Source: Lactarius indigo (Eukaryota > Basidiomycota > Agaricomycetes > Russulales > Russulaceae). Taken from it: DNA of 64,000 nucleotides. The position numbers were made by a program, and so were the translations under genes. Location: NCBI GenBank assembly GCA_025766275.1, contig JAFKAC010000004.1, positions 186,001 to 250,000 of the forward strand, written 5' to 3'. The notes under the pieces are model-generated. The model was not told the origin of the DNA. It ran no database searches and saw nothing but the letters and a program-made list of their open reading frames with translations. Each line of letters starts with the position of its first letter. The stretch's first letter is position 1. This document shows, one piece after another, positions 22,301-33,600 of the stretch.

Positions 22301-24637
22301 TAACGCTTGGCACAAACTGAACTGAGAGAAATGAAACAGGAGTACTGTGATGTAGTGTAGGTAAGGAGAGAACACAGAGAAAAACTACTAGTAGTAGGTG
22401 GAGTCTGAGAGAAATTGTAAGAAGGGAGAATGAAGCATGGCAAAAGGGCCAGTGCAAGTCAGCATTGACAAGGTACACGATGCCACGCATCCTGGGAAAG
22501 AGACACAAGTTGGTGTCGAGTCTGTTGACACCATGCACTGAGAGAAGTGACGTGATAAGAGTTTCGAAAAATTTCAAGAAGATTTGGGCACACCTTTGTC
22601 TGAGTCTATGGGCTTGGGAACTTCGGCGAAAGTCAGATCCGAGTCTTGGTTCCATCCAAAATCCAAGATGGAACAGCGCATAAAGACACCGCTGGCAGCC
22701 TCACTCCATGGCCCATCTCGGATGTAGATAAATTGAATACGTTATCTGGGTTGCTAGAGGTTGACCAGTCACGGAAGTAGTCCCGACTGTTCAATCTGAA
22801 TGTGGACTCAGTTAGAAGTCAAACCTGATAATATGCCAATGGACTCCTCACCGGGCAAGCAAGGAGTTTGTGTAGCCTATGGAACGATATCAGTTGATCA
22901 TCTCTGCACCTGAGACTGTTGTAAACGTACAGCTACTCATCACACAGAAAAATCCCAGCCACGTCAGAGAGGAGGGCGAAACCACGAACTGGTAATAAAA
23001 TAAGAAAATTTAAAACATAATATTGCAGTGGAAATGTCTTACACTGATCATCACGGCGGTACCAAGGGTGCTAATTATGTTATTTTTGGGTCATTGACAG
23101 ACGAGATTGAGGAAGGAACTCACCCTGTTAGTAAACCGGAAGTGATACTGTAGGCCATCAATGTCATAACGACGGAATCTGTTCTGTGCATGGACACTGG
23201 CATCAGCTACGTTCATGGCACAACATCAAAGGGGTAGGTTTGCCTTGCGAACCCAGTCCTCTGGCGGTAGAGGGACCAGCACATCACCACGGCAACTAAC
23301 AAGTCTGCCAGAATGCCTGCGGTCATTCCTGCACACAAAATCCACTGACGAGTTGTTAGCGTATGTGAACGTGGTATGGGTCGGAACATATAGTCAAGGA
23401 GTGAGAGTGAAAACTGGAAAACTGCCTGATGGCAGCCCTAAAAATGGGTTTCAATTTGTTTGATACGCCAAAGGAAAAACTATACTTACTCTTTGATGGT
23501 GAAAACTAGCAAGCAAAGTTTAGAAATCATTCATGGGCGGGACAGTGAACGCAGAGCCAGCAACTCACAAATTCCCAAGACTACAAAGCCGCAGGGAAAA
23601 AAATTACGGATGCACTGCCCATGGGGAAATAAGAGCACTTACAGGAGGAAATAGCCACCAACACCACCTGCGAAACCACCTTCAGAGACGCTTCATTAAG
23701 TCAACCACGATAACTTACAATGAGAATCGGGCAGATAATATCTTGGCTCACTGATATAAAATCAAATTGTGGCTTGGGAGTGCAGTAAATGACAAGAGGA
23801 CAAAGACATACCAATGTAGACTCGTCTTGCATAAAACCTATGCTGCATTAGGACCGATCGTAAGTCAGAGACAGAGCACAAATGACGAACAACTCTACGG
23901 AAGCGCCAACGATGATCTATGGGAGTCTTCAATAAGTACATGACATCACTGAATGAATAACATACACTCATAATGATCTGCGACTACATGGAGTGGCCGT
24001 GACATCGGACATTGCGTGAGTGGTTATGGAGGTAAAACTGTTCGGGGTTGCGTACATCCAGGGCCCTGCGGTGCGAATCAGACACGACCCAGCTGCCCAA
24101 AAGTGATTGACTCACCACATACTGTCCTCCAGGCTTTCGACGTTGCCAAAATTCAGGATTAGATACCTACTATAGTGAGCAGGAGGAGGGTGTGTGTGTT
24201 TTCCGTCTCACCAGTAGACCACATAGGCGCACATAATTGTGCGTAAGGCATCCATGAATCTAGTAAGAAATTGAGACTTGGGTGAGGCGAAGTGGAACTC
24301 AAGCAGCATTACGCACGTTACGAATGTGACGAAGAACTTGAGCCACTTTGAGTCTCTATTCCGATATTTCCTGGGGCTGGTCAGTTCATTGCATCCGGAG
24401 ACAAGGACTAGTACTTACCAGAAGTATATCAATCTGCAAGAATAGAGAATTTGTCAAGTCGGCGCAAGAAAGGAGAACACGTTTTCTCAAACTCACATCT
24501 GCACAATTGTCAAACCAAAGAGCCTACCAGTTTGTTAGCTCAGGAAAAATATAATTGTAAGGAAGTGCTGAAGCAGCACTCACAAAATACTGATGAGCAG
24601 CCCAGTAAAAGCCACCCCAAAGGGATTCCGGATGTCA
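19331..24637. other. Region without recognised genes
   Basis: Over 5 kb with many short open frames in all directions but none longer than about 160 codons and none with a motif I know. Frames at 19479-20010 (plus), 20652-20840 (plus), 20948-21376 (minus) and 22185-22655 (minus) look slightly protein-like but do not link by convincing introns. TCGGCAG boxes are absent here. It may be old transposon debris or host intergenic DNA. Its right end continues on the other side of retroelement 1 at 32574. Confidence 0.4.
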
Positions 24638-24642
24638 GCCTG

Positions 24643-25221
24643 TGTTACGCCCTAGCAGGGGCGTGGGTTCTAAAGGTTCTGAGTCACACAAGTATCAAGC
24701 GAAGACTTCTGTTGTCTTATTGCTATGAAATACGAGTGATAAAAGTGTGGCACAAGGTGCAGCACTACTCTGCTGTGTAGGACTCCTCGTCCGAAGTGTC
24801 TAACACTTCTCTACACTTGATCTTGCTAGTGCACAGAGTATAACAGGTGTGACGCGTTGATATAGTTCAACTGCAAAGACTTCGAAGTGTCCTAGTTAGG
24901 GACTGAGGTAGGGGATGCACAAGAAGAGAGAGATAAGGCGAGGTCACACCAAAGTACGGAGGCAAGGTTGCTAGATTGCAAACGAAGCCAAGTCTGGCTT
25001 CCTACGGTCTATGGTACAGGTTTATATAGGACGGGGTTCCAAACAACATGAACACAAGTCCACACAATATCAAAGAGACTAAACGGAGTAAACAGAAGTT
25101 CGGATCAAAGAAACAGCGCCACTAGTAACAGTAGCTCCTTTGGTAACAAGGTATAGTACAGAAGGGGAAAGGCAGGGTGGAGACATACTGTGACTTAGGT
25201 CCGAAGCGTCGGATCATAACA
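24643..25221 (-). repeat. Element 1, 3' LTR
   Basis: 579 bp, TGTTACGCC to CATAACA in plus reading. Contains the AAGCCAAGTCT/AGACTTGGCTT primer segment at 24985-24995 and a TATATAAA box near 25025. The purine-rich tract GAGAGGGGCTCA (minus strand) abuts it at 25222-25233. Confidence 0.95.
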
Positions 25222-25247
25222 TGAGCCCCTCTCTAAGTCAACTCTCC

Positions 25248-28200
25248 CTAGAGTGCTTCGAAGTCCATCAGGTCATAGACATCGTTGTCTACATCATTGG
25301 AGGGGGTGCTTTCGCGAGGGAGGGGGCAGCGATGTTGGCGAAGGAAGTTGAAGGGACCATGGGCCCCACACTTGCGACAATTTTCATACTTGGGGCACTT
25401 GATTTCTTCGTGGCTGTTGCTGGTAAAACACTTGCCACACCACTGAGTGCGTTCTTCTGGGGCTGGCCAGAGACACTGATAGGGGAAGTGGTCAGTGCTA
25501 GAACACCTCCAGCAGAACTTCTGTTTTTGAGGGCAGGCGAAGGAGAGGTGGTCTTCAGACTGGCACCTGTAGCAAAGTCGAATGGTGCCAGTCTCCTTCT
25601 TGTTGGCTCTGCGCTTGCGTCTCTTCTTCCTTTCTGCAGAGGGGCTAGGTCCTTCTGGTTCGTCGTGGAGTCTTGGCATGGAGTGGTAGCGAGGTGGAGC
25701 AGGGGCAGGAATGCTGTGGACTTCAAAGGGGTGAGTTTCTTCTTCCGGAGGAGGGGGGTGTAATGTGAGCCATCGGTCTGCAATCCGGACATAGGCCTTG
25801 TGTTCTTGTAGCCTTCTTCGGGTGCTGGTTAGTTGCATGTCCATGTTGAGGAGGTGCCTTTTGAGGGGCTCCATTGTCTTGTACAGGCCTTCAATCTCCT
25901 TTCGGAGGGCCTTCTGGTTTCGCAAGAGTCGGCGAGTCCTGGAGATTTCTGCTGTGAGGCGGTCATCTTTCAGGTCTTCTAGGACTTCATCCACTTGTCT
26001 GGCTGTGGGGGAAGCTTCGTCCAAGTTCTGCATCTGAGCTGGGGTGATGGGGGGAGCTGGATTGTGGGGGTTGTCGTTTCTGGGAAGGAGGAAAAGGGGG
26101 AGGCCATAGTGAGGGAGGTTCTTGCCCATGGTGCCGATGACATCTTCTTTGTTTTCACTGATCTTGATCCATTTGGCATCCTTTCGGATGTACGAGGTTG
26201 GGTCAGCGTCGTCAGGGATGAGGAAGTGGACATAGCGGCTGCTCCAGGGGTCATTCAAGAAGAAGGGGTAGCCAGGGTCGTCGTCTTCTTCAGCAGTGAT
26301 GTGCATCCTTTCATAGTTAATGGGGAGTGTGTCCATGATTGGATCGTTGATTATTTCGCTGAGACGAGCCATGGTCACTCTAGGATCAGGGGGGGAGGTG
26401 GTAGGTCGGTGTATCTCGGGAGTAGGGGGAGCTGTGTGTCCAGGAGGGGGAACGCGAAGGGCTATTCCTCCTCCTTCTGTTTCTATGACGCTGGGCATGG
26501 TGGGATCGATGGGTTGTGGTTCCTGGATGAGTGAAGGCAAGGAAGGGGGTCGTGCTGGGAAGGGAGAATAGCCAGAGGAGGGTGTGACAGAGGGTGTTTC
26601 GTCAAAGGAGCCTCTTTCCATAGCACGAGCAACAAGACGTTCTACAGAGGAGGAGCGAGAGGGCATGGTGAGGAAGCTAGTGGGGAAGGTGGTTGCTGTT
26701 CGTACTGTTACTTCCTTTCGTTTTAACCATTGCTTTGCTCCTTCGCTTCTGGGGTTGCTTTCAAAGTGTTCCTGAATAAGTTCTGGGGCGTTGAGGTTCT
26801 TTTCTGGTTTCCAACTGTTGTGTGCATCGGAGTATCCCTTCCACTTGATTAGGAACTGTAACTGGTTCCTGTGGCGTCTTGTTTCTAGTATTTTCTCGAC
26901 TTCCCACTCCTGTTCTCCATCTACTAGATCTGGGGGTAGTTCCGTAAAGTTCTTTCCATGTATGGAGGTTTCTTTGTATGGCATCAGGAGTGACGCATGG
27001 AATACTGGGTGGATCCGCCACTGATGGGGAAGTTTCAGGGCATATGTGGTGGCGGAGATCTTCTTTGTGACCCTGAAGGGTCCATATCTTTTTGGGGCTA
27101 ACTTGAAACTAGGGTGCGTTGTTTTCAAGTTCCTGGCATCCAGCCACACACTATCTCCTTCCGTGTGTTGTTTGAAGCGAGAGGATCCTTTGTAGAGTGA
27201 CTGTGCATGGGTAATTGCTGCTTGGGCGGTCCTTCTGGCTTCCTGGATTCGCTCCAATCTCTCTTGTGTTCCTGGTACTGTGGTCGTTCTTTCTGGTTGG
27301 TGTACTCTTGGGATGTACCCAAGGATTAATTCGTAGGGTGCCTTTTTAGTGGTTGCGCTTGGCCAGGAGTTGTGGGTGTACTGTGCCAGTGGCAGTAGCT
27401 CCGTCCAATTGTCTTGTTGATGGTTTATGAACATTCGGAGGTACTGTTCTAACCACTGGTTTGTTCGCTCTGATTGTCCGTCTGTTTGTGGGTGATATGC
27501 TGTGCTGATGTTTTGTTCTATGTCAAGCACTCTGCACAGTTCTTTAATGAACTTTGCTGTGAATCTGGGGTCTCTGTCGGAGATGACCCTTCTTGGTAGT
27601 CCATAGTGTGGCAGGACAGTTTTGGCATAGAGTTTTGCCACTCCTTCTGCGTCTATTGTTTCGCTACATGGGATAAAGAAGGCTGCTTTGGAACAGTCAT
27701 GATCCGTGATGGTGAAAATTGTGTCATTGTCTTCTGATTGGGGTAGCTTTGTGATAAAGTCTAGAGCGATGGTTTCAAAAGGAAGTGCTTCTGGGTTAGT
27801 CTTGATGGGGAATATCGGTGGTTTCGGGTTCCCAGGGAAGTTCTTGTTTGATTGGCATGTGGCACAGCCCTTTACATATGCGGATATGTCGTCTTTCATG
27901 TTTGGTCACCAAAAGTCTTGTGATACTAACCACAAGGTCTTTGTTATTCCGGGGTGTCCAGCTGTTTTTGTATCATGAAACAGGGAAATTACCCCCCTCT
28001 TTAGCGGTGTGTTGTCCACAACCACCAGTTTGTCACCTCTCCACCAGTGTTTGCCTTGTTTTACTAGGTGGAAGGGGGCGGCCCACTCGTCCAGAGTGTC
28101 TTGGTGGTCTAATTGGTGTGCCATGACCCGGTCATCTATCCTTATGGAGAGAGCGGAGTTTGCGAAGATGGTTGGGGTCAGGACCACTACATCAGTGTTA

Positions 28201-30131
28201 TCCCCTGCTCCGGTGTCATGGTCAGGGCGTCTTGACAGGGCATCAGCATGGTTTTGGGGTCCGGGTTTGTGGTGAAGTTTGATGTGATAGTCTGCAAGTC
28301 TGGGGATGTAGCGCGCCACTCTCCTATTGATTTGTCGAGGGTGGCGATAATACTCCAGGTTTTTGTGGTCTGTAAACACTGTGATTTCGTGGGGGGACCC
28401 TAAAAGAAGGTGTCTCCAGTGTTCCAGTCCTCTGATTACTGCCAGGAGTTCTCTGTCATGGATGTCATAGTTGCGCTCCGCTTCTGAAAATGATTTGGAG
28501 AAGTATCCCACAGCTTGTGGTTTGTTTCGGCTATCTCTTTGTGTTAAGATTGCCCCTGTGGCGAAAGCGGAGGCATCTACTTCTAGTTCGAAAGGTTTGT
28601 CCATATCTGGTTGACATAAGATGGGGTCTTTGCACACAAGCGTGATGAGAGCTTCTAAGGCTTCTGCTGCTTCCTTTGTCCATCTGAAGGGTCCTTCTGA
28701 TGTCTTTATTGTGTCCGTGATGGGTCTTGCTAAGTGAGCGAAGTTGGGGATGAAGGGTCGCTGATAACTTAGTGTTCCCAACACGCTTCTTGCTTGTTTG
28801 ACTGACTTGATGTCTCTTGGCCAGTCTTTTAGTCCTTCTACCTTCTTTGGGTCGATTTTGATTTGAGACCCATCAATGACAATGCCTAGGTAGTGGATCT
28901 TTCTTTGTTCAAACACGCATTTCGACGCTTTGAGGAAATAAGATTCCTTTTCGCAGATTTCCAAGAACTCGTGTACAATTTGTCTGTGGCGTTCTGTATC
29001 TTCTTCTGTGGCTATCAGGACATCGTCCATGTACACAAATAGCTCTCTCGGGTATTTGTCCATAAGCGGTCGAAGTATTCTGCTCATGGTTCTTGCAAAG
29101 GTGGCTGGTGCATTTGTGAGGCCGAAGGTCATGACTCGAGGGATGAACAGCCCCCTTGGTGTCTTGAAGGCTGCCTTCCACTGATCTTCCTCTTTTATGC
29201 GGATGTTATGGTACCCCCATCTGATATCGAACTTTGAGAACAGTGTTTTCCCATTTAAGTTGGTCAGGATGTCGGAGATGAGAGGTAGTGGGTAAGTGTC
29301 TTTTATTGTCCAGGTATTTAGGGGTCTGTAGTCCAGGATAGGGCGCAACCCTCCGTCTGTTTTCTTTCTGAAGAAGAAGGAGGAAGCGTAGGGGGAGCTT
29401 CCTTCATAGATGTATCCTTTTGCTATGTTTTCGTCGAGATATGCCTTCAACTCCTTGTCTTCTTCTGGAGTCAAGGGGTAGATTTTGCAATTGATCTTGT
29501 TGGGGGCATCTGGTCGCAATGTGATAGGATGGTCTTCTTCTCTTTCTGGGGGAAAGCGCTGTGCTTCTTCGTCTGAGAATACTTTGTTGTGGCGCTGGTA
29601 TTCTTCTGGGATTGCGGTTTCTTTTACTGGGTCAAAGGTTGTTTTGGTTGCTGCCACTTTCGCTTCTTGGTGTCGCTTTCTTCGGAAGCGGTACCCTCCT
29701 GTCAGGATGGTGACGGCTTCTCCTTTCAGCTCTTGTTTCTTCCAGTCTATGTCTGGGTTTTCGTGTTCGAACCAGGGATATCCAAAGATCATTCTGTCTT
29801 CCCCTAGGCTGGTTACGAAAAACTGGAAGGGAGTTTCTTCTTCTCCTCTTTTTATCCATAGCTGGCATGTTTCTGTCATGGTGCCATCTTTGTTTAGCGA
29901 TCCATCTACATTCCGGACCAATCTGGGTGGTTTCAGAGGAGTGGTTCCTAGTCCAAGTTTTTGGATCAGGTTTCGGTCGATTAGGTTGTCTGTTGCACCG
30001 CTGTCCAGCAGCACATTTATGCGAGCTTCTTTGTAGTAAAGGCGAACGAGGACTTTGATTGTCATAGCACTATCGCGAACACTATACATTGAATTGGCCT
30101 CCCTGTCAGCTCTCACAGGTCGGCATCGCAA
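25248..30131 (-). CDS. pol: Element 1 Pol with chromodomain and zinc-knuckle tail (one nonsense codon)
   Basis: One frame of 1,628 codons interrupted by TGA at 27906-27908, within a WW pair (FW-stop-PNM) where related copies have tryptophan. In order: protease with LLDSGATDN; reverse transcriptase with FFFRKKTDGG, TFGLTNAPATF and the YMDD box in FVYMDDVL; RNase H with ELEVDASAFATGA; integrase with zinc-finger CATCQ, catalytic Asp in ALDFITKLP and SDRDPRF, and Glu in GQSERTNQW; then a chromodomain (EVEKILETRRHRNQLQFLIK). A tail of about 480 residues follows. It has a helical section and three CCHC-type knuckles (CYRCQSEDHLSFAC, CWRCSSTDHFPYQC, CGKCFTSNSHEEIKC) plus a fourth cysteine/histidine group. 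It overlaps gag by 19 nt in the -1 frame. Confidence 0.95.
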
Positions 30132-31786
30132 AAATCCTGATCTAAGGCATAGTAGCGTCTCTTTTCATCCTCAGTCATGCCTTGGACGAGTGCATGGGCT
30201 TGTCGGACTTTATCTTCGGTTGTGGTAGCAGCCACTGATGAGGTGCTTGCTTCTGGGGTGTATGGGGGTGCAGTGTCCGCTTCTTGAGTGTCTGTGGCTC
30301 TGGCTTTGGTTTGGTTGGTGGTGTTTTGTCGTTGACAGTTCCTAGCCATGTGTCCTTGCTGTCTACATTTGAAGCAGCATCCTTCTTTCATGAGGGCTTT
30401 CTTTTCTTCTTCAGTAAGCTTCTTAAAGGGGGTGGAGGTGGTGGCATCTACATCCATCGCGTTTGGGTCTCGCTTTGGTCGTCCTTGGTGGACATTCTGG
30501 GTTGGCCCTGGGTTTCTATTCCCCGGTCTGGCTTTTAGCAGCTTCCAGCGTTGGTGTTCTGCTCTGGCAGCGGTTTGCCACTCGTCCATGGTGTTTGGGA
30601 TGGTGGTTCGCATAAGGCAAGCACGATACAGTCCTGTGGGTAGTCCTCTTTTAAAGAATTCCACCGTTCCAGGGGCATCTCTTGCCCATCCTGCTATTCC
30701 TGCAAGGTGTTCGAAGTCGAGGATGTAACTGTCCAATGCTCCACCCTGCATTGTCAGACTGATGAGCTTCTGGTAGGCTCTTTCTTTGTTTAGAGTGTCG
30801 GTCCAGTCTCTGTCGAAGGTGTCGAGAAAACCGTCCCAAAGATCTTTGCTGTTTTTGGTGAGGGCTTTGGTGGGGTCTGCTAGTGCCGCTTCCATGTCAT
30901 CTTCGGTTTGGTTGACCCACAGCTGTACACCAGGTCCTTTGAACATTGTAAGGGCGAATAGTACTCATGCATAAGGTTCTTTGATGAGTTCATTCTCGCC
31001 ATTTAACTTGATGTATCGTAGTAGTTCTCTTTTGAACTGACCACTCTCTGTTCTATCTCCGGTGAACGGAGTAGGGGGTGCTCCTTTGAGTCCTCCTGAG
31101 CTCGTTGTTGGTGTTCCTCCTGTTCCGGTGCTTGAGCCGGTACCTGTGCCAGTGCCTGTGGCGTTTATGGCTGACATGATAAGTGTTGGCTGTGGTGTGA
31201 TGGGGATCTGGGGTGGTTCGACTGGGGAGGGCAATCTGATTGGTGGTAGTGGGGCTGGGAATCCTTCTTCCGCTGGGGATGGTTCTATCCAGATAGGGAT
31301 AGTGGGGCTGGCTTGTGACGAAGCTTGTGTGGTTACTGTGATGTCTAGGCGGTGTTCTGAGTGTGATTCCGCTTCGTCTGAGCTGGGTTCTTCTTCTGAT
31401 GAGTCTTGTTGTAGTCCGTATGTTCCCCTAGTGTTTCTTGGTGCTGAGGATGATTGTTGTGTGGGCGTTTCTGGGTTCTGTTCGTCTTCTTCGTTCCACC
31501 AGCCTAGTCCTTCAGCAAATCTGTGTGGTGTGATGTTTATGGCTCTGGTGTGGTATGTGTTCTGAAAGTATCGGAGGATGTACCAGTTGTTGTTGATGAA
31601 TTCCACTGGTCTGAGTTCGCCTTTGATGAGGCACTTGTAACAAGGTGGTCTGCCTGATGTTGTGGCCCAGCGAGCTCCTTTTCCTAGTTGACTGCTTTTA
31701 ACGTGGTGTGGGAGGTCGTCTTGTGTTCTGGTTGTGACTGGGGTCCAATCGTTGTCTGATTCAAAGGTGACACTGATGCTAGCCAC
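30113..31786 (-). CDS. gag: Element 1 Gag (one nonsense codon)
   Basis: A 558-codon frame broken by TGA at 30965-30967 (PYA-stop-VLF), consistent with a CGA to TGA change. The N-terminal half is variable and Gly/Thr-rich. The capsid-like half includes LWVNQTEDDMEAAL and FFKRGLPTGLYRACL. A CCHC nucleocapsid knuckle, CFKCRQQGHMARNC, lies near the C-terminus. The frame opens at a GTG (ATTGTGGC), not an ATG, as in the other elements of the window. The end overlaps pol; the heptamer GGATTTT followed by TGCGATG is a possible -1 slip site. Confidence 0.9.
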
Positions 31787-31982
31787 AATTGTGGTCTGTC
31801 TTGGGTGCTGATTTGTGTAAGGGGATGGCTGAAGCGGCCTCTTGTGTCAAGGAGGATCCGTCGCCCGGCTATGCCGTCGTTTCTGGGTTCTGTGGAGTGT
31901 CTGGTTGTTGGCTGATGCGTCCTCTTGGATCGTCGCCCACTCTGCTGTGTGGCAGTAGTGTCCTGGGTGTGTTGGGAGTTGT

Positions 31983-31993
31983 AGACTTGGCTT
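31983..31993 (-). promoter_or_regulatory. Element 1 primer-binding site (self-priming type)
   Basis: AAGCCAAGTCT on the minus strand, one base from the 5' LTR, is perfectly complementary over 11 nt to AGACTTGGCTT in the LTR at 32347-32337, 33 nt downstream of the TATA box at 32380-32373. This is the Tf1-type self-priming arrangement. Confidence 0.85.
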
Positions 31994-31994
31994 A

Positions 31995-32573
31995 TGTTAC
32001 GCCCTAGCAGGGGCGTGGGTTCTAAAGGTTCTGAGTCACACAAGTATCAAGCGAAGACTTCTGTTGTCTTATTGCTATGAAATACGAGTGATAAAAGTGT
32101 GGCACAAGGTGCAGCACTACTCTGCTGTGTAGGACTCCTCGTCCGAAGTGTCTAACACTTCTCTACACTTGATCTTGCTAGTGCACAGAGTATAACAGGT
32201 GTAACGCGTTGATATAGTTCAACTGCAAAGACTTCGAGGTGTCCTGGTTAGGGACTGAGGTAGGGGATGCACAAGAAGAGAGGGATAAGGCGAGGTCACA
32301 CCAAAGTACGGAGGCAAGGTTGCTAGATTGCAAGCGAAGCCAAGTCTGGCTTCCTACGGTCTATGGTACAGGTTTATATAGGACAGGGTTCCAAACAACA
32401 TGAACACAAGTCCACACAATATCAAAGAGACTAAACGGAGTAAACAGAAGTTCGGATCAAAGAAACAGCGCCACTAGTAACAGTAGCTCCTTTGGTAACA
32501 AGGTATAGTACAGAAGGGGAAAGGCAGGGTGGAGACATACTGTGACTTAGGTCCGAAGCGTCGGATCATAACA
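31995..32573 (-). repeat. Element 1, 5' LTR
   Basis: 579 bp, about 99 % identical to the other LTR. TATATAAA lies at 32380-32373 (minus) and the predicted RNA start AGACTTGGCTT at 32347. Around the start the DNA is palindromic (AAGCCAGACTTGGCTT). Confidence 0.95.
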
Positions 32574-32578
32574 GCCTG

Positions 32579-33043
32579 AGTTACAGAAAAGCCAGACATG
32601 TCACAGGGATGTGCTTTCAAAAGATATTACCCCGTCCGAAAAATAGCAGGGGAGGCTTGAGGGGAGGGCTAGGGGGAAAGGCAAAGGGCTGGGTGCGAAT
32701 GTGAGGAGACAACTTGAATTGTTTCATCGGCAGAAATAAGCTGTATGCTTGCAGGGTCGGTAGTAGTAAGAAGAGTCAGGCTAAGCGAAGGAAAAATCTG
32801 ATGCGACGCCTGAGTGGGAGCTGCCCAGTGTGACCACCATTCTGGTCGATTCGGCATAACTTGTCGTGGCAAACATGCCAGTGATGTCAGCCCGAGAGTC
32901 ATGGAGAGCCAGATCAAGATCAAAGCCTCGAGATCTACCATCTCATTACTCCGATTACCGATCATGATCTTGACATCCAATCGGCCAACCCTTGTATGTG
33001 TACTCTCATTTGCAACGTTACAGTAAACGCTAGGACCCCTCAA
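32579..33043. other. Unassigned DNA between elements 1 and 2
   Basis: Old flank of the element 1 insertion, contiguous before that insertion with the DNA ending at 24642. A 124-codon open frame on the minus strand (32669-33043) has no motif I recognise. One ATCGGCAG near 32727 is isolated. Confidence 0.4.
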
Positions 33044-33570
33044 TGTTACGCCATCACGACGTTAGCTTGACTTGAGCACGAAGTGGTGGTAACAACTTAG
33101 CGAAGCGGCGATCTGCTGGCTTGAAGACGCGGAGGTCCAAGTCCTTGCCCTCAGTGAATACTCGGAGGTACACTGGCAAGTCAAATGTCTTGTGCGTAAA
33201 CGAAGTGGAATGATTTAGAGAAGACGAGAAAGGAGAGAATAGAGACAAGAAACAAGTGACGATTCAAGAAGACCAAGATGGCGTATCTTGGTCTTCACCA
33301 GACAGATTAAATACAAGTCGAGCAGGCTTTCAAGCGCTGCTATGAGTCACAGTAACGTAGCGTCCAACGTATCGCATATGTAGCTCGAACCCTAATACTA
33401 CTACTACTAGTATTAGTGGCGTAGTCCTCAGTCAGCAATCTGCGCGCAATCTCCTATCGTACTCGTATCGCCTATTGTAAGTCCGCAACTAATCTACCTT
33501 ACCGCCGTAGTTGCAACCAGTACAGTAAGGGTCCTCAATCGTATACAGTCGTACAAGTCGAAATGTGACA
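33044..33570 (-). repeat. Element 2, 3' LTR
   Basis: 527 bp, TGTTACGCC to TGTGACA in plus reading. The polypurine tract AAAAGGGGGGTGA (minus) abuts at 33571-33583. Contains the AAGACCAAGAT/ATCTTGGTCTT inverted repeat. Confidence 0.95.
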
Positions 33571-33600
33571 TCACCCCCCTTTTAGCGTGAGACCCCAGAC

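Larger units (their letters stand above)
24643..32573 (-). mobile_element. Ty3/gypsy element 1, complete, TSD GCCTG
   Basis: Complete LTR retrotransposon in minus orientation with two 579-bp LTRs, gag and pol. The five bases before it (24638-24642) and after it (32574-32578) are both GCCTG, a perfect target-site duplication. The LTRs differ at about six positions, all transitions, so the insertion is recent. One in-frame stop in gag and one in pol make this copy non-autonomous. It is a different lineage from elements 2-8: its LTRs are unrelated in sequence and its Pol has a zinc-knuckle C-terminus. Confidence 0.97.

Noticed and set aside
20948..22655. Possible genes in the 20-24.6 kb region
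   Set aside because: Open frames are short, overlap on both strands, and do not join through plausible introns.
31062..31565. 167-codon plus-strand frame opposite gag of element 1, and similar frames at 25221, 25995 and 29485
   Set aside because: Antisense to well-supported gag and pol frames with known domains.
31983..31993. tRNA-primed reverse transcription
   Set aside because: The primer-binding sites do not begin with TGG directly at the LTR as is usual for tRNA CCA ends, and each has a perfect 11-nt match in its own LTR.
24638..32578. Idea that element 1 and element 2 are one composite element
   Set aside because: Element 1 has its own perfect GCCTG duplication and unrelated LTRs.
33054..33248. 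64-codon open frame in both LTRs of element 2
   Set aside because: It lies in the transcribed part of the LTR and is present twice only because the LTR is duplicated. No ATG start, and it is absent from other LTR families.
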